From Calothrix sp. MO_167.B12 (lineage in GTDB: Bacteria > Cyanobacteriota > Cyanobacteriia > Cyanobacteriales > Nostocaceae), in contig JASJCJ010000028.1 in assembly GCA_030066045.1 (NCBI GenBank), positions 1 through 64,000 on the forward strand: DNA of 64,000 bases, read 5' to 3'. The position numbers and the translations under genes are program-made. Each line of letters starts with the position of its first letter. Position 1 is the first letter of the stretch. Under the pieces are notes generated by a model. It did no database searches. It was not told the origin of the DNA and was given only the letters and a program-made list of their open reading frames with translations. Below are positions 55,177 to 63,041 of this stretch, in pieces.

Positions 55177-55647
55177 TCACTCTCCACATCGTTCTACCTT
55201 AAAAATACTTGACGATGGCTTGTTTGCGATCGCATTTTTCCAACCTATTCCAGCTAAAAAGCTATCTCCATCCCTAGTTTCCACCACATCCACGCCCCAT
55301 TCACCTGGTTGTAAGGAATCCGGTGAGGTACTCATTGCTGGGGTGGTTTTTATTCCACCTAAGATTAAAATAGGTGGTAGTTTCTGACCATTTTTAATTT
55401 GCTCGCGACGTAGTGTTACTAAAGCATTTGCATAATATTCTCCCATTTGTGTGGCTGAATATTTATCGGCATCAAATAAAACTTCAACAATCCAATGGGG
55501 ATTATTTACCAATCGACACTCAGCCACATCTTGCAATCCCTCGATAAACACCTGAGCAAATTCCTCCCGACTCAAAGCTGGGAGAATATCCTCAGAAATA
55601 TCAAAGTTATGGGATAGCAGCATTCGCGCTTTGCTCACATTACTCAC
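55177..55647 (-). CDS. Small protein of unknown function
   Basis: 156 residues; begins at GTG 55647 with GAAGG 9 nt upstream. No signal peptide or membrane segment. It has a charged N-terminal helix, then a mixed region, then LPPILILGGIKTTPAM and a short C-terminal tail. I cannot place it in a family. It follows the TetR-family gene by 141 nt on the same strand, so it may be co-transcribed with it and depend on the same signal. Confidence 0.7.
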   Translation of the reverse strand: MSNVSKARMLLSHNFDISEDILPALSREEFAQVFIEGLQDVAECRLVNNPHWIVEVLFDADKYSATQMGEYYANALVTLRREQIKNGQKLPPILILGGIKTTPAMSTSPDSLQPGEWGVDVVETRDGDSFLAGIGWKNAIANKPSSSIFKVERCGE

Positions 55648-55788
55648 AGAGATTTACCTTCAATAGCACCCTCATACAACTTACCATTCCCCAGAGAAGG
55701 AGGGCGAATCATTCCTATCAGGGGAACTTCAACCCAAATTCAAGATATTTATTACATCCATGTATATACAAAAAACAGATCGCTAAAA

Positions 55789-56664
55789 TCAATCAAACTT
55801 TACTCCCCGTGCTAAAGATTCAATTAACTCGCTGCGACTGAGGTTGTTTTTTTGCGCGATCGCATCTAAATTATTCCAAGCAGTATCCGTGAGTCGTAGC
55901 GATCGCAATTTTTTTGATTCTGGATAATCTCGTTTAAATTTACCAGAGCTAGAACGCTTGCGTCGTGAGGATTTTGCTCGAATTGCAGCATATTTATCCC
56001 CATCTTTTTTTTGCCCTCTAACAATCAAATTTACCAAACAATCAACCAATCTTTGCCGTTCCATGGGCATAATTTCCCCAGCTTGCAGCATATACTCAAT
56101 CATGGTGAAATGGACCAGAGCACCCAAAAATATCCGGGTTGTTGCTTCTGGATCGGTGAGTTGTAATTCTGGATGCGATCGTAGATAATGAGTTATAACT
56201 CGAACAACGTCTTTATCTATAGTCCGAACCATATACTGCGCCAGCATGGGAAATCTTCCAGATTCACCAATCATTAAGCGGATTAAATCTAAAAATTCTG
56301 GGGTATCGCTAATATTTTTACTAAATTGATCCAACATATTATTTGCCAAATCGGCTATAACTGTTGCAGGTTCCCCTGGGAATGTTTCCAAATTATGCTG
56401 ATTTATAAATCCTTTGTGACTTGCAATTAAACGTTCAATTAAAGCAATAAATAATTTCTCTTTATCTTGGAAATAACTGTAAATAGTAGTTTTTGAAACA
56501 CCTGCTGCTGCTGTGACTTTATCCATTGTAGTTCCAGCAAAACCATGTGTTAGAAACTCCTGCATTGCCCCCCGTAAAATAGCTTCAACTTTTTCTACAG
56601 GCTGTGAATCATCTAAATGATTATCGCTATTTATTTTTTTAATAATTCTTTTTTTGGCTTTCAT
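55789..56664 (-). CDS. TetR-family regulator with C-terminal ribbon-helix-helix-like extension
   Basis: 291 residues, about 90 longer than typical TetR proteins. The N-terminal HTH domain (about 22-70) has AMQEFLTHGFAGTTMDKV and AAAGVSKTTIYSYFQDKEKL, the usual recognition helix and wing. The ligand-binding helices follow to about 222. A basic linker (SSRRKRSSSGKFKRDY) leads to a C-terminal segment of about 35 residues (LRSLRLTDTAWNNLD followed by NNLSRSELIESLARG) with the strand-helix-helix pattern of RHH DNA-binding folds. It probably represses the devB-like promoter, since a palindromic operator sits there. ATG 56664 has no clear ribosome site. The divergent gene lies 626 bp away. Confidence 0.87.
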   Translation of the reverse strand: MKAKKRIIKKINSDNHLDDSQPVEKVEAILRGAMQEFLTHGFAGTTMDKVTAAAGVSKTTIYSYFQDKEKLFIALIERLIASHKGFINQHNLETFPGEPATVIADLANNMLDQFSKNISDTPEFLDLIRLMIGESGRFPMLAQYMVRTIDKDVVRVITHYLRSHPELQLTDPEATTRIFLGALVHFTMIEYMLQAGEIMPMERQRLVDCLVNLIVRGQKKDGDKYAAIRAKSSRRKRSSSGKFKRDYPESKKLRSLRLTDTAWNNLDAIAQKNNLSRSELIESLARGVKFD

Positions 56665-57205
56665 AATTAATCACTGAAATTAGCAATACCCAGGGAAAAT
56701 TATTTTCAAATCATCTTTTTCGCCTGTTACACCTCTTAATTTTATATGGCGCACTATGCCAACAAAAATCAATCTATTAAACAATGAGTGGGATGGATAT
56801 CCTTGCTCGTCAACTGTACTCGACAAAAATGAAATCTGCTGTGTCTCTACCAGCATCCCATGTATTACACATTATTTCTATCATAACTCTCATAGTGGTC
56901 TGTCCCATTAATTTTGATGGTTAATTGTAGTGGGAGCGTCTCGCTCCCTGCTGTAAGGAAGCCGCACTACATCTGTCCTTCATGTCTAACGCGCTCTTTG
57001 CACCTAAAGCCCTACGGGCATGGCTGAGTATAAAGCACACGCTGCACGTTAACGTAGTTCCTCTGTTGGCGCAGCCGCCCTGCAAGGGCTAAGAGGCACG
57101 CTAATGTGTTCTTCACTTCTCAGAACTAATGCGATAGAGCACTAGAGGCGCATCTGTGGGTGAAATAAATTCATACCTGAATTCAGCAATGCCAAAACAA
57201 ACATC
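56665..57205. other. Intergenic region between the TetR gene and the devB promoter
   Basis: Occupied largely by the 252-bp element at 56894-57145 and, next to it, a GTGAAATAAATTCATACCTG block (57160-57190) also seen near 28271-28305 and 58739-58770. No gene. Confidence 0.5.
56894..57145. repeat. 252-bp MITE-like element, relative of 120-339
   Basis: Left end TAGTGGTCTGTCCCATTAATTTTGA; right end read on the other strand is CTAGTGCTCTATCGCATTAG. About 24 bp are imperfectly inverted. Its inner half contains TGGGAGCGTCTCGCTCCC, shared with 186-300. Confidence 0.6.
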
Positions 57206-57270
57206 TTGACAAAACGAACTAGACTGTTTAGTTTAGTAAATATGGACTAAACGATTTAGTTTACTAGTAA
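57206..57270 (+). promoter_or_regulatory. devB-like promoter with TetR-type operator
   Basis: The -35 box TTGACA is at 57206-57211 and a -10-like TAGTTT at 57229-57234 with 17-bp spacing. A perfect inverted repeat ACTAAA-CGA-TTTAGT lies at 57246-57260, and TTTAGT repeats at 57227-57232 and 57232-57237 overlap the -10. A second perfect palindrome, TTACTAGTAA, is at 57261-57270. The cluster covers the promoter and start region, as expected for TetR repression. The ribosome site AGAGGGG precedes ATG 57290. Confidence 0.75.
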
Positions 57271-57289
57271 CTTACCGTAGAGGGGAATT

Positions 57290-58600
57290 ATGGTACTCGG
57301 TACATCTGTAAAAGGCTTCATCCTGGATAGAATCAAGTCTCGACAAGTTACTATCTTTGGCATTGCAACGAGTCTTGCATTGGGTGGGGTATTATTATCT
57401 CAAGTTTTCCAGAACCAAGTATTACAAACAAAACAAGAGCAGCAGATAGTTATCCCTGAAATTAAGACGGTGACAGCCTTAGGTAAACTGGAGCCAGAAG
57501 GGGAAGTGATTAAAATTGCTGCATCCTCATCGAGTCAAGGAGGACAAGGGAATAAAATAGACAAGCTATTAGTCAAGGAAGGGGAAGAGGTAAAAGCAGG
57601 GCAGGTAATTGCTGTTTTGGATAATAGTAACAAACTCCAAGCAGCGTATGAAAAAGCGAAGGAAGCAGTAGGAATTGCCAAAGCTAATTTAGCGAAAGTT
57701 AAAGCAGGTGCAAAAAATGGAGAAATTAACGCTCAAAAAGCGGAAATTGCCAGGATTCAAGCACAATCCCTAGGTGAGTCAAGAGCACAACGGGAAACCT
57801 TAGCAAGATTAGAAGCGCAGTGGGAAGGGGATAAAGCTACACAGAAAGCAACTATTAGAAGATTGGAAGCTGAATTGAATAATGCTCAATCGGAATTTAA
57901 TCGCTATGAGAAGTTATATAAAGAGGGTGCAATTTCTCAATCTGATTTTGATAGTAGACATTTGAAAGTAGATACTGTTGTCCAACAATTAAATGAAGCT
58001 AAGGCGACTTTACAACGAACAAAAAGAACAGGAAATAGGCAAATTCAAGAAGCAAAAGCTGTTCTCAATCGGATTCAAAATGTGAGTAGTCAACAAATTA
58101 ATTCAGCTCAAGGAACGCTGAATAAAATTACTGAAGTTCGTCCGGTAGATGTGGAAGCAGCGCAAGCTGAATTAAGACAAGCGGTAGCATCAGCGAAAGA
58201 AGCAAAAGCTAATTTTGACCAATCTTTTATTAAAGCACCCAAAGAGGGTGTAATTTTGAAAATCAATAATTATCCTGGTGAAAAAGTTTCTGATGATGGG
58301 ATTGTTGAGTTAGGACAGGTGAACAATATGATGGTATTAGCTGAAGTTTACCAAACTCATATTAATAAAATAAAAGTAGGTCAAAATGTGCGTGTAAAAA
58401 GTAATTCTCTAGCTGATGAGTTACAGGGTAAGGTGGATTTTATTGGTTGGCAAATACAACGACAAAATGTGATTAATGCCGATCCCAGTGAAAATATAGA
58501 TGCTAGGGTTGTAGAGGTTCGAGTTCGGTTGAATAAGGAATCTAGTCAAAAAGCTGCTAAGTTTACTAATTTGCAGGTTAAGGCAGTGTTTGAATTATAA
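57290..58600 (+). CDS. devB: DevB-like periplasmic adaptor (membrane fusion protein)
   Basis: 436 residues. An N-terminal membrane anchor (about 20-42) leads to a lipoyl/beta-barrel half (ITALGKLEPEGE-type region, TVTALGKLEPEGE near 62-75) and a long alpha-helical hairpin, about 100-300, rich in Ala/Gln/Glu/Lys. The second lipoyl half (APKEGVILKINNYPGEKV) and a beta-barrel domain follow. This is the HlyD/DevB architecture. In Nostoc, DevB works with DevC and DevA and a TolC-like outer channel to export heterocyst glycolipids; several paralogs are usual, so the substrate here is open. First gene of the operon with ATG 57290, controlled by the operator just upstream. Confidence 0.9.
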   Translation: MVLGTSVKGFILDRIKSRQVTIFGIATSLALGGVLLSQVFQNQVLQTKQEQQIVIPEIKTVTALGKLEPEGEVIKIAASSSSQGGQGNKIDKLLVKEGEEVKAGQVIAVLDNSNKLQAAYEKAKEAVGIAKANLAKVKAGAKNGEINAQKAEIARIQAQSLGESRAQRETLARLEAQWEGDKATQKATIRRLEAELNNAQSEFNRYEKLYKEGAISQSDFDSRHLKVDTVVQQLNEAKATLQRTKRTGNRQIQEAKAVLNRIQNVSSQQINSAQGTLNKITEVRPVDVEAAQAELRQAVASAKEAKANFDQSFIKAPKEGVILKINNYPGEKVSDDGIVELGQVNNMMVLAEVYQTHINKIKVGQNVRVKSNSLADELQGKVDFIGWQIQRQNVINADPSENIDARVVEVRVRLNKESSQKAAKFTNLQVKAVFEL

Positions 58601-58973
58601 AAATTGTTTTTTTATATCAGCCTCAAATTATTCATTTATATGATTGCGAATTAAGCACAAAAGGTGGTGTTGCTGAATAGGAATATTAAATTTCAACATC
58701 ATATGTCTTAAACTATTTTGATCTGCGTCTAATGCGACTCTGCGTGAGATAAATTCATATCTGGGATTAAATAACGCAAAAAATATTAAATCGACAAATA
58801 ATTATCTATTTTTAACCAACTTTAGGAGTTAAATTATTCTATTTCTACAAGCAGCGCATTTTGCGTCGGCGTAAAATACCCGTTGCAAAACACAATTCTA
58901 AATTCTAAACTCTACATTCTACATTCTTTTAAAAACCTCCAAAACCACACTGTACTCAAAATTTAAAATAATT
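58601..58973. other. Intergenic stretch with repeats between devB- and devC-like genes
   Basis: Holds a TGAGATAAATTCATA block (58739-58770, shared with 28271 and 57160) and a 58811-58932 repeat that is the inverted relative of 8038-8150 (AACCAACTTTAGGAGTT, AGCGCATTTTGCGTCGGCG). The 373-bp gap weakens, but does not exclude, co-transcription of the two genes. Confidence 0.6.
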
Positions 58974-60149
58974 ATGCTGGGATTAATTCAAAAAATTCAA
59001 CGTCGTACCCCCTTGGGTTGGTTACAACTTACCCGTCACAAAGGACGATTTATTGTTGCACTTTCAGGAATTGCCTTTGCTGACATTCTCATGTTTATGC
59101 AGCTTGGTTTTCAAAGTTCACTTTATGATAGTAATACTAGTCTTAATCGTGAAGTGCTTGCAGATATTGTTTTAATTAGTTCTCAAGCTAAAAATACTCA
59201 AAATTTATCGACATTTCCTCGAAATAGATTATTGGAAGCATCCGACGTACCGGGGGTGAAAGCATCTGAACCCATGTATATTGGTATGGTTTCTTGGAGA
59301 AATCCACAAACACGAAAAAAAGTTCAGATACAAGCAATTGGATTTAATCCTGAAATACCTGCTTTAAATATACCTGAGGCTAACGCTCAACTCGATAAAA
59401 TTCAATTACCGGACAGGTTTTTATTTGATAAAGCCGCAAGAGGAGAATATGATCAAGTTTTTGCTCAAGTAGAAGCGGGAGAAGAAGTATCTACAGAAAT
59501 AGGTAGACGAACTATTACTGTCAATGGATTGTTTAAATTTGGTGCTTCCTTTGCTGCGGATGGTTTATTACTCTCCAGTGATGATAATTTTTTACGCTTG
59601 TTTCCTTCACAAAAAGCAAGCAGTGTCAATGTTGGTTTAATTTATCTAAAACCGGGATATGACCCTCTTCAAGTTGTCAATCAACTAAAAGCTCATTTAC
59701 CAGATGATGTCAAAGTTCTTACTAATAAAGAATTTATTCAATTTGAATTAGATGTACTTACTAAAGAAAGTCCAATTGCTTTTGTTTTTGGTTTTGGTGT
59801 AGCTATGGGGTTTTTTATTGGTGTAATTATTGTTTATCAAATTCTTTCAACGGATGTAAACTCTCATTTAAAAGAGTATGCCACATTCAAAGCAATGGGT
59901 TATGGAAATAATTATTTATTAGGAATCATTTTTGAAGAAGCACTTATTATTGCTGCCATTGGATTTATCCCAGGATTTTTTATTCCCTTAGGATTATATG
60001 CTGTAGCGGCGACTGCAACAAGTTTGCCTATATATATGACAGTTGAAAGAGCTATTACTGTATTTATTTTAACTGTAATATTGTGCGGAATATCGGGAGC
60101 GATCGCAACTCAAAAATTACAATCAGCTGACCCTGCTGATATGTTTTAA
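58974..60149 (+). CDS. devC: DevC-like ABC transporter permease
   Basis: 391 residues. The N-terminal cytoplasmic helix (RTPLGWLQLTRHKGRF) precedes the first transmembrane helix (about 28-48), a large periplasmic domain (about 50-260), then three helices (about 262-385) with IAFVFGFGVAMGFFIGVIIVYQ. This is the MacB/DevC layout with four helices and a big extracytoplasmic domain. It partners with the adjacent ATPase (34 nt downstream) and the DevB-like adaptor. Substrate unknown. ATG 58974, no clear ribosome site. Confidence 0.92.
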   Translation: MLGLIQKIQRRTPLGWLQLTRHKGRFIVALSGIAFADILMFMQLGFQSSLYDSNTSLNREVLADIVLISSQAKNTQNLSTFPRNRLLEASDVPGVKASEPMYIGMVSWRNPQTRKKVQIQAIGFNPEIPALNIPEANAQLDKIQLPDRFLFDKAARGEYDQVFAQVEAGEEVSTEIGRRTITVNGLFKFGASFAADGLLLSSDDNFLRLFPSQKASSVNVGLIYLKPGYDPLQVVNQLKAHLPDDVKVLTNKEFIQFELDVLTKESPIAFVFGFGVAMGFFIGVIIVYQILSTDVNSHLKEYATFKAMGYGNNYLLGIIFEEALIIAAIGFIPGFFIPLGLYAVAATATSLPIYMTVERAITVFILTVILCGISGAIATQKLQSADPADMF

Positions 60150-60183
60150 TTTTACCAAAAATAATTTACTAATAAACAGAATC

Positions 60184-60900
60184 ATGAGCCAATATTTGAC
60201 ACAAAAGCCAGCTATTTCTATCCAAAATCTCAATCATTATTTTGGTAAGGGTCAACTGCGAAAACAGGCTTTATTTAATATTAACCTGGAAATACAAGCA
60301 GGTGAAATAATTATTATGACAGGACCATCTGGTTCTGGGAAAACAACCCTGTTAACGATTTGTGGTGGCTTGCGTTCTGTTCAGGAAGGCAGTGCAAAGG
60401 TATTAGGAAAAGAATTATGTGGTGCTTCTGCAAAGCAGCTAACAGTTGCTAGGCGCAACCATGGTTATATTTTCCAAGCACACAACTTACATGGTAGTTT
60501 GACTGCACTGCAAAATGTGAAAATGGGTTTAGAAATTCATTCCCATATTTCTACTCCAGAAATAGACAAACGAGCCGTGGAAATGCTGGAATTAGTGGGA
60601 TTAGGAAATCGAATTAATTATTATCCCGATGACTTATCAGGGGGACAAAAACAAAGGGTAGCCATAGCGCGGGCACTCGTTAGTCAACCAAAGATTGTTT
60701 TAGCAGATGAGCCGACTGCTGCACTCGATAAAAAATCGGGACGTGATGTAGTGGATTTAATGCAAAAATTAGCTAAACAACAAGGTTGCACTATTTTGTT
60801 AGTCACCCACGATAACCGCATTCTCGATATTGCTGACCGAATTGTTTATATGGAGGATGGAAAATTAGCTACTCAACCAGAAACGGTGCAGATTTCTTAA
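60184..60900 (+). CDS. devA: DevA-like ABC transporter ATPase
   Basis: 238 residues. Walker A MTGPSGSGKTTLL is near 45-57, the Q-loop at GYIFQAHNL, signature [15 protein letters not shown] near 148-162, Walker B IVLADEPTAALD near 170-181, and the H-loop LLVTHDN. It powers the DevC-type permease at the plasma membrane. It resembles the lone ATPase at 24172-24918 in type, but here the permease and adaptor are present. ATG 60184 follows the DevC gene by 34 nt. Confidence 0.93.
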   Translation: MSQYLTQKPAISIQNLNHYFGKGQLRKQALFNINLEIQAGEIIIMTGPSGSGKTTLLTICGGLRSVQEGSAKVLGKELCGASAKQLTVARRNHGYIFQAHNLHGSLTALQNVKMGLEIHSHISTPEIDKRAVEMLELVGLGNRINYYPDDLSGGQKQRVAIARALVSQPKIVLADEPTAALDKKSGRDVVDLMQKLAKQQGCTILLVTHDNRILDIADRIVYMEDGKLATQPETVQIS

Positions 60901-61014
60901 TAATAGCAGGGATGCAGTCTCATATACTTACATCTCTAACCAATTATTGTTATCCTTAATATGTCAATTTGTGATTTTTTCACAGATTAATGTTTTAAGT
61001 TTCAACTCTAAGCC

Positions 61015-62313
61015 ATGCTTCTCGAATTTAGTGTCGGCAATTATAGATCATTTAAAAAGCAAGTTACTTTTAGTATGGTGGCGGCTAATCTTGTCGCCAA
61101 AGATAAGAAACTAGATAAAAACAATGTTTTTGCAGTTGATGAAGATTTGAAGCTGCTTAAAAGTACTGCCATATATGGGGCAAATGCTAGTGGTAAAAGT
61201 AACCTTGTCAAAGCATTAGGCTTTATGAAGTGGTTTATGGTTAATTCATCTAAGAATACTCAGAGTACAGAGGTAATAAATGTAGAACCTTTTAGACTCA
61301 GCACAGATACAGAAGATAAACCATCCTATTTTGAGTTGGTATTTTTAATGGATGGTCAAAAGTATAGATATGGATTTGAAGCTAACCAGGAAAGGGTTGT
61401 TTCAGAATGGTTATTTTATGTCCCCAAAGTTAGAGAAACCAGACTATTCGAGCGTGACATAGATAGTTTCACAATATCTAAAGTTTATAATGCTGACGTT
61501 CTTCAGACAATAACAAGGAATAATGCACTTTTTTTATCTGTTTCTGCTCAGTTCAATGTTGAACTTGCACAGAATATTTTAGAATGGGTGACAAATCAGC
61601 TAAATATTATTCCTATATTAGATGATATGACATATTTTAATTATACAGTTGATTGTTTGATTCATGATAAAAATAAGAATGATATTATTGAACTGATTAA
61701 AAAGCTTGATTTGGGTATCAATAGCATCCAAATAGAACAAGAAGATTTAACAATTGATATGTTTTCTGGTGAGGATTCTACAACTAAACTGCATCACTGG
61801 AGGAGACTTCTGACTCAATCTATCGGAGGTAAAGTTACTTCAATTATTACTATGCATAGAAAATTCGATACAGATGGAAATTATAAATCAATAGAAAGAT
61901 TTGATTTAAATACTCATGAATCTGAAGGGACGCAAAAACTTTTTGCCTTGGCTGGACTTCTAATCACCACACTAAAGAAAGGTCAAATTCTTATTGTTGA
62001 TGAACTTGATGCAAGATTTCATCCCTTGATAACCCGTACAATTGTTGAGCTATTTAATTCGAGAGAAACAAATTCAAATAATGCTCAATTGATATTCATG
62101 ACCCACGATACTAATTTACTTAGCAATAAGCTTTTTCGTCGAGACCAAATTTGGTTTACTGAAAAAAATAGATATGGTGCAACAGATTTGTACTCTTTAG
62201 CAGAATACAAAATACGTAATGATGCATCATTTGAGAGTGATTATATAAAAGGTAGATATGGTGCAATACCATATATTGGAGATTTAACTCATCTGATTGA
62301 CTCCCATGGCTAG
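61015..62313 (+). CDS. AAA15-type ATPase, AbiLi/RloA-like, first gene of a defence-type pair
   Basis: 432 residues. The start MLLEFSVGNYRSFKK is the opening strand-helix of SMC/OLD-like ATPases. Walker A IYGANASGKSNL (55-62) lies in the N-terminal half, and Walker B ILIVDELDARFHP near 325 in the C-terminal half, with FMTHDTNLL near 362. The middle is a variable lid or coiled region. This fold partners TOPRIM/RloB proteins in abortive-infection systems (AbiL, RloAB) and in the related AriA of PARIS. It overlaps the next gene by 8 nt (ATGGCTAG), so translation is coupled. Defence role is inferred from family and pairing, not from experiment. Confidence 0.85.
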   Translation: MLLEFSVGNYRSFKKQVTFSMVAANLVAKDKKLDKNNVFAVDEDLKLLKSTAIYGANASGKSNLVKALGFMKWFMVNSSKNTQSTEVINVEPFRLSTDTEDKPSYFELVFLMDGQKYRYGFEANQERVVSEWLFYVPKVRETRLFERDIDSFTISKVYNADVLQTITRNNALFLSVSAQFNVELAQNILEWVTNQLNIIPILDDMTYFNYTVDCLIHDKNKNDIIELIKKLDLGINSIQIEQEDLTIDMFSGEDSTTKLHHWRRLLTQSIGGKVTSIITMHRKFDTDGNYKSIERFDLNTHESEGTQKLFALAGLLITTLKKGQILIVDELDARFHPLITRTIVELFNSRETNSNNAQLIFMTHDTNLLSNKLFRRDQIWFTEKNRYGATDLYSLAEYKIRNDASFESDYIKGRYGAIPYIGDLTHLIDSHG

Positions 62314-62932
62314 AAGAAATAGAAATTCTGGTAGAAGCTCTCGTGGATACTCACCCAGAAAAGTTAATACAAAGGAAGTCAGACAGAGATTTTTGATAGT
62401 ATGCGAAGGGGAAAAAACTGAACCTAATTATTTCAGGAGTTTTCGTGGTAATAATCAGGTTATCGAAATAGATGTGCGAGGTTTCGGAGAAAATCCTAGT
62501 AAACTAGTTGATAGTGCAAAAAGACTTCACACACAAGAGGATGAGGATTATGATCAAGTTTGGTGTGTTTTTGATCGTGATGATTTTCCTCCAGAAGATT
62601 TTAATAATGCTATTCAAAATGCTAAAACTTGGAAATTTCAAGTAGCCTATTCCAATGAAGCTTTTGAATTATGGTATGTTCTGCATTTTCAATTCCTCAA
62701 TACTGGTGTTCCCAGAAGTGATTATAAAAAGAAATTAAATTCCTTACTTGGTTATAAATATCAGAAGAATAGTGCAACAATTTATGATGAGCTATTTGAG
62801 AAACAACCTACTGCGATTAAAAATGTGAACAATCTGCTGAAACAATACAATCCTCATATCCCAGCTAGAGATAATCCATCCACAACTGTACATTTGTTAG
62901 TAGAGGAACTCAACAAATATGCTCCTCCTTGA
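62306..62932 (+). CDS. RloB/AbiLii-like predicted TOPRIM-type effector
   Basis: 208 residues from ATG 62306. A basic N-terminal tail (ARRNRNSGRSSRGYSPRK) precedes FLIVCEGEKTEPNYF (Glu34, Glu36, Glu39) and VWCVFDRDDFPPEDF (Asp90, Asp92), the glutamate and DxD elements of TOPRIM-like nucleases. The middle has SNEAFELWYVLHF and the C-terminus NPSTTVHLLVEEL, both typical of the RloB family. The longer frame from TTG 62297 is unlikely. Expected to act as the toxic effector kept in check by the ATPase it overlaps. The trigger is unknown. Confidence 0.86.
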   Translation: MARRNRNSGRSSRGYSPRKVNTKEVRQRFLIVCEGEKTEPNYFRSFRGNNQVIEIDVRGFGENPSKLVDSAKRLHTQEDEDYDQVWCVFDRDDFPPEDFNNAIQNAKTWKFQVAYSNEAFELWYVLHFQFLNTGVPRSDYKKKLNSLLGYKYQKNSATIYDELFEKQPTAIKNVNNLLKQYNPHIPARDNPSTTVHLLVEELNKYAPP

Positions 62933-62979
62933 AACGAACTGAAGTTATCTATAGTCCAATACCTAACATTATCAACATG

Positions 62980-63013
62980 AATGTTGGGTTTCACTTTGTT
63001 CTACCCAACCTAC
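62980..63013. repeat. Partial GTAGGTTGGGTT-family repeat
   Basis: ATGTTGGGTTTC at the left and CTACCCAACCTAC at the right. A short fragment of the family at 30021-30120, beside the stop of the gene at 63042. Confidence 0.55.
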
Positions 63014-63041
63014 AAATATTTGAAAACTTCCCAACTAATAC

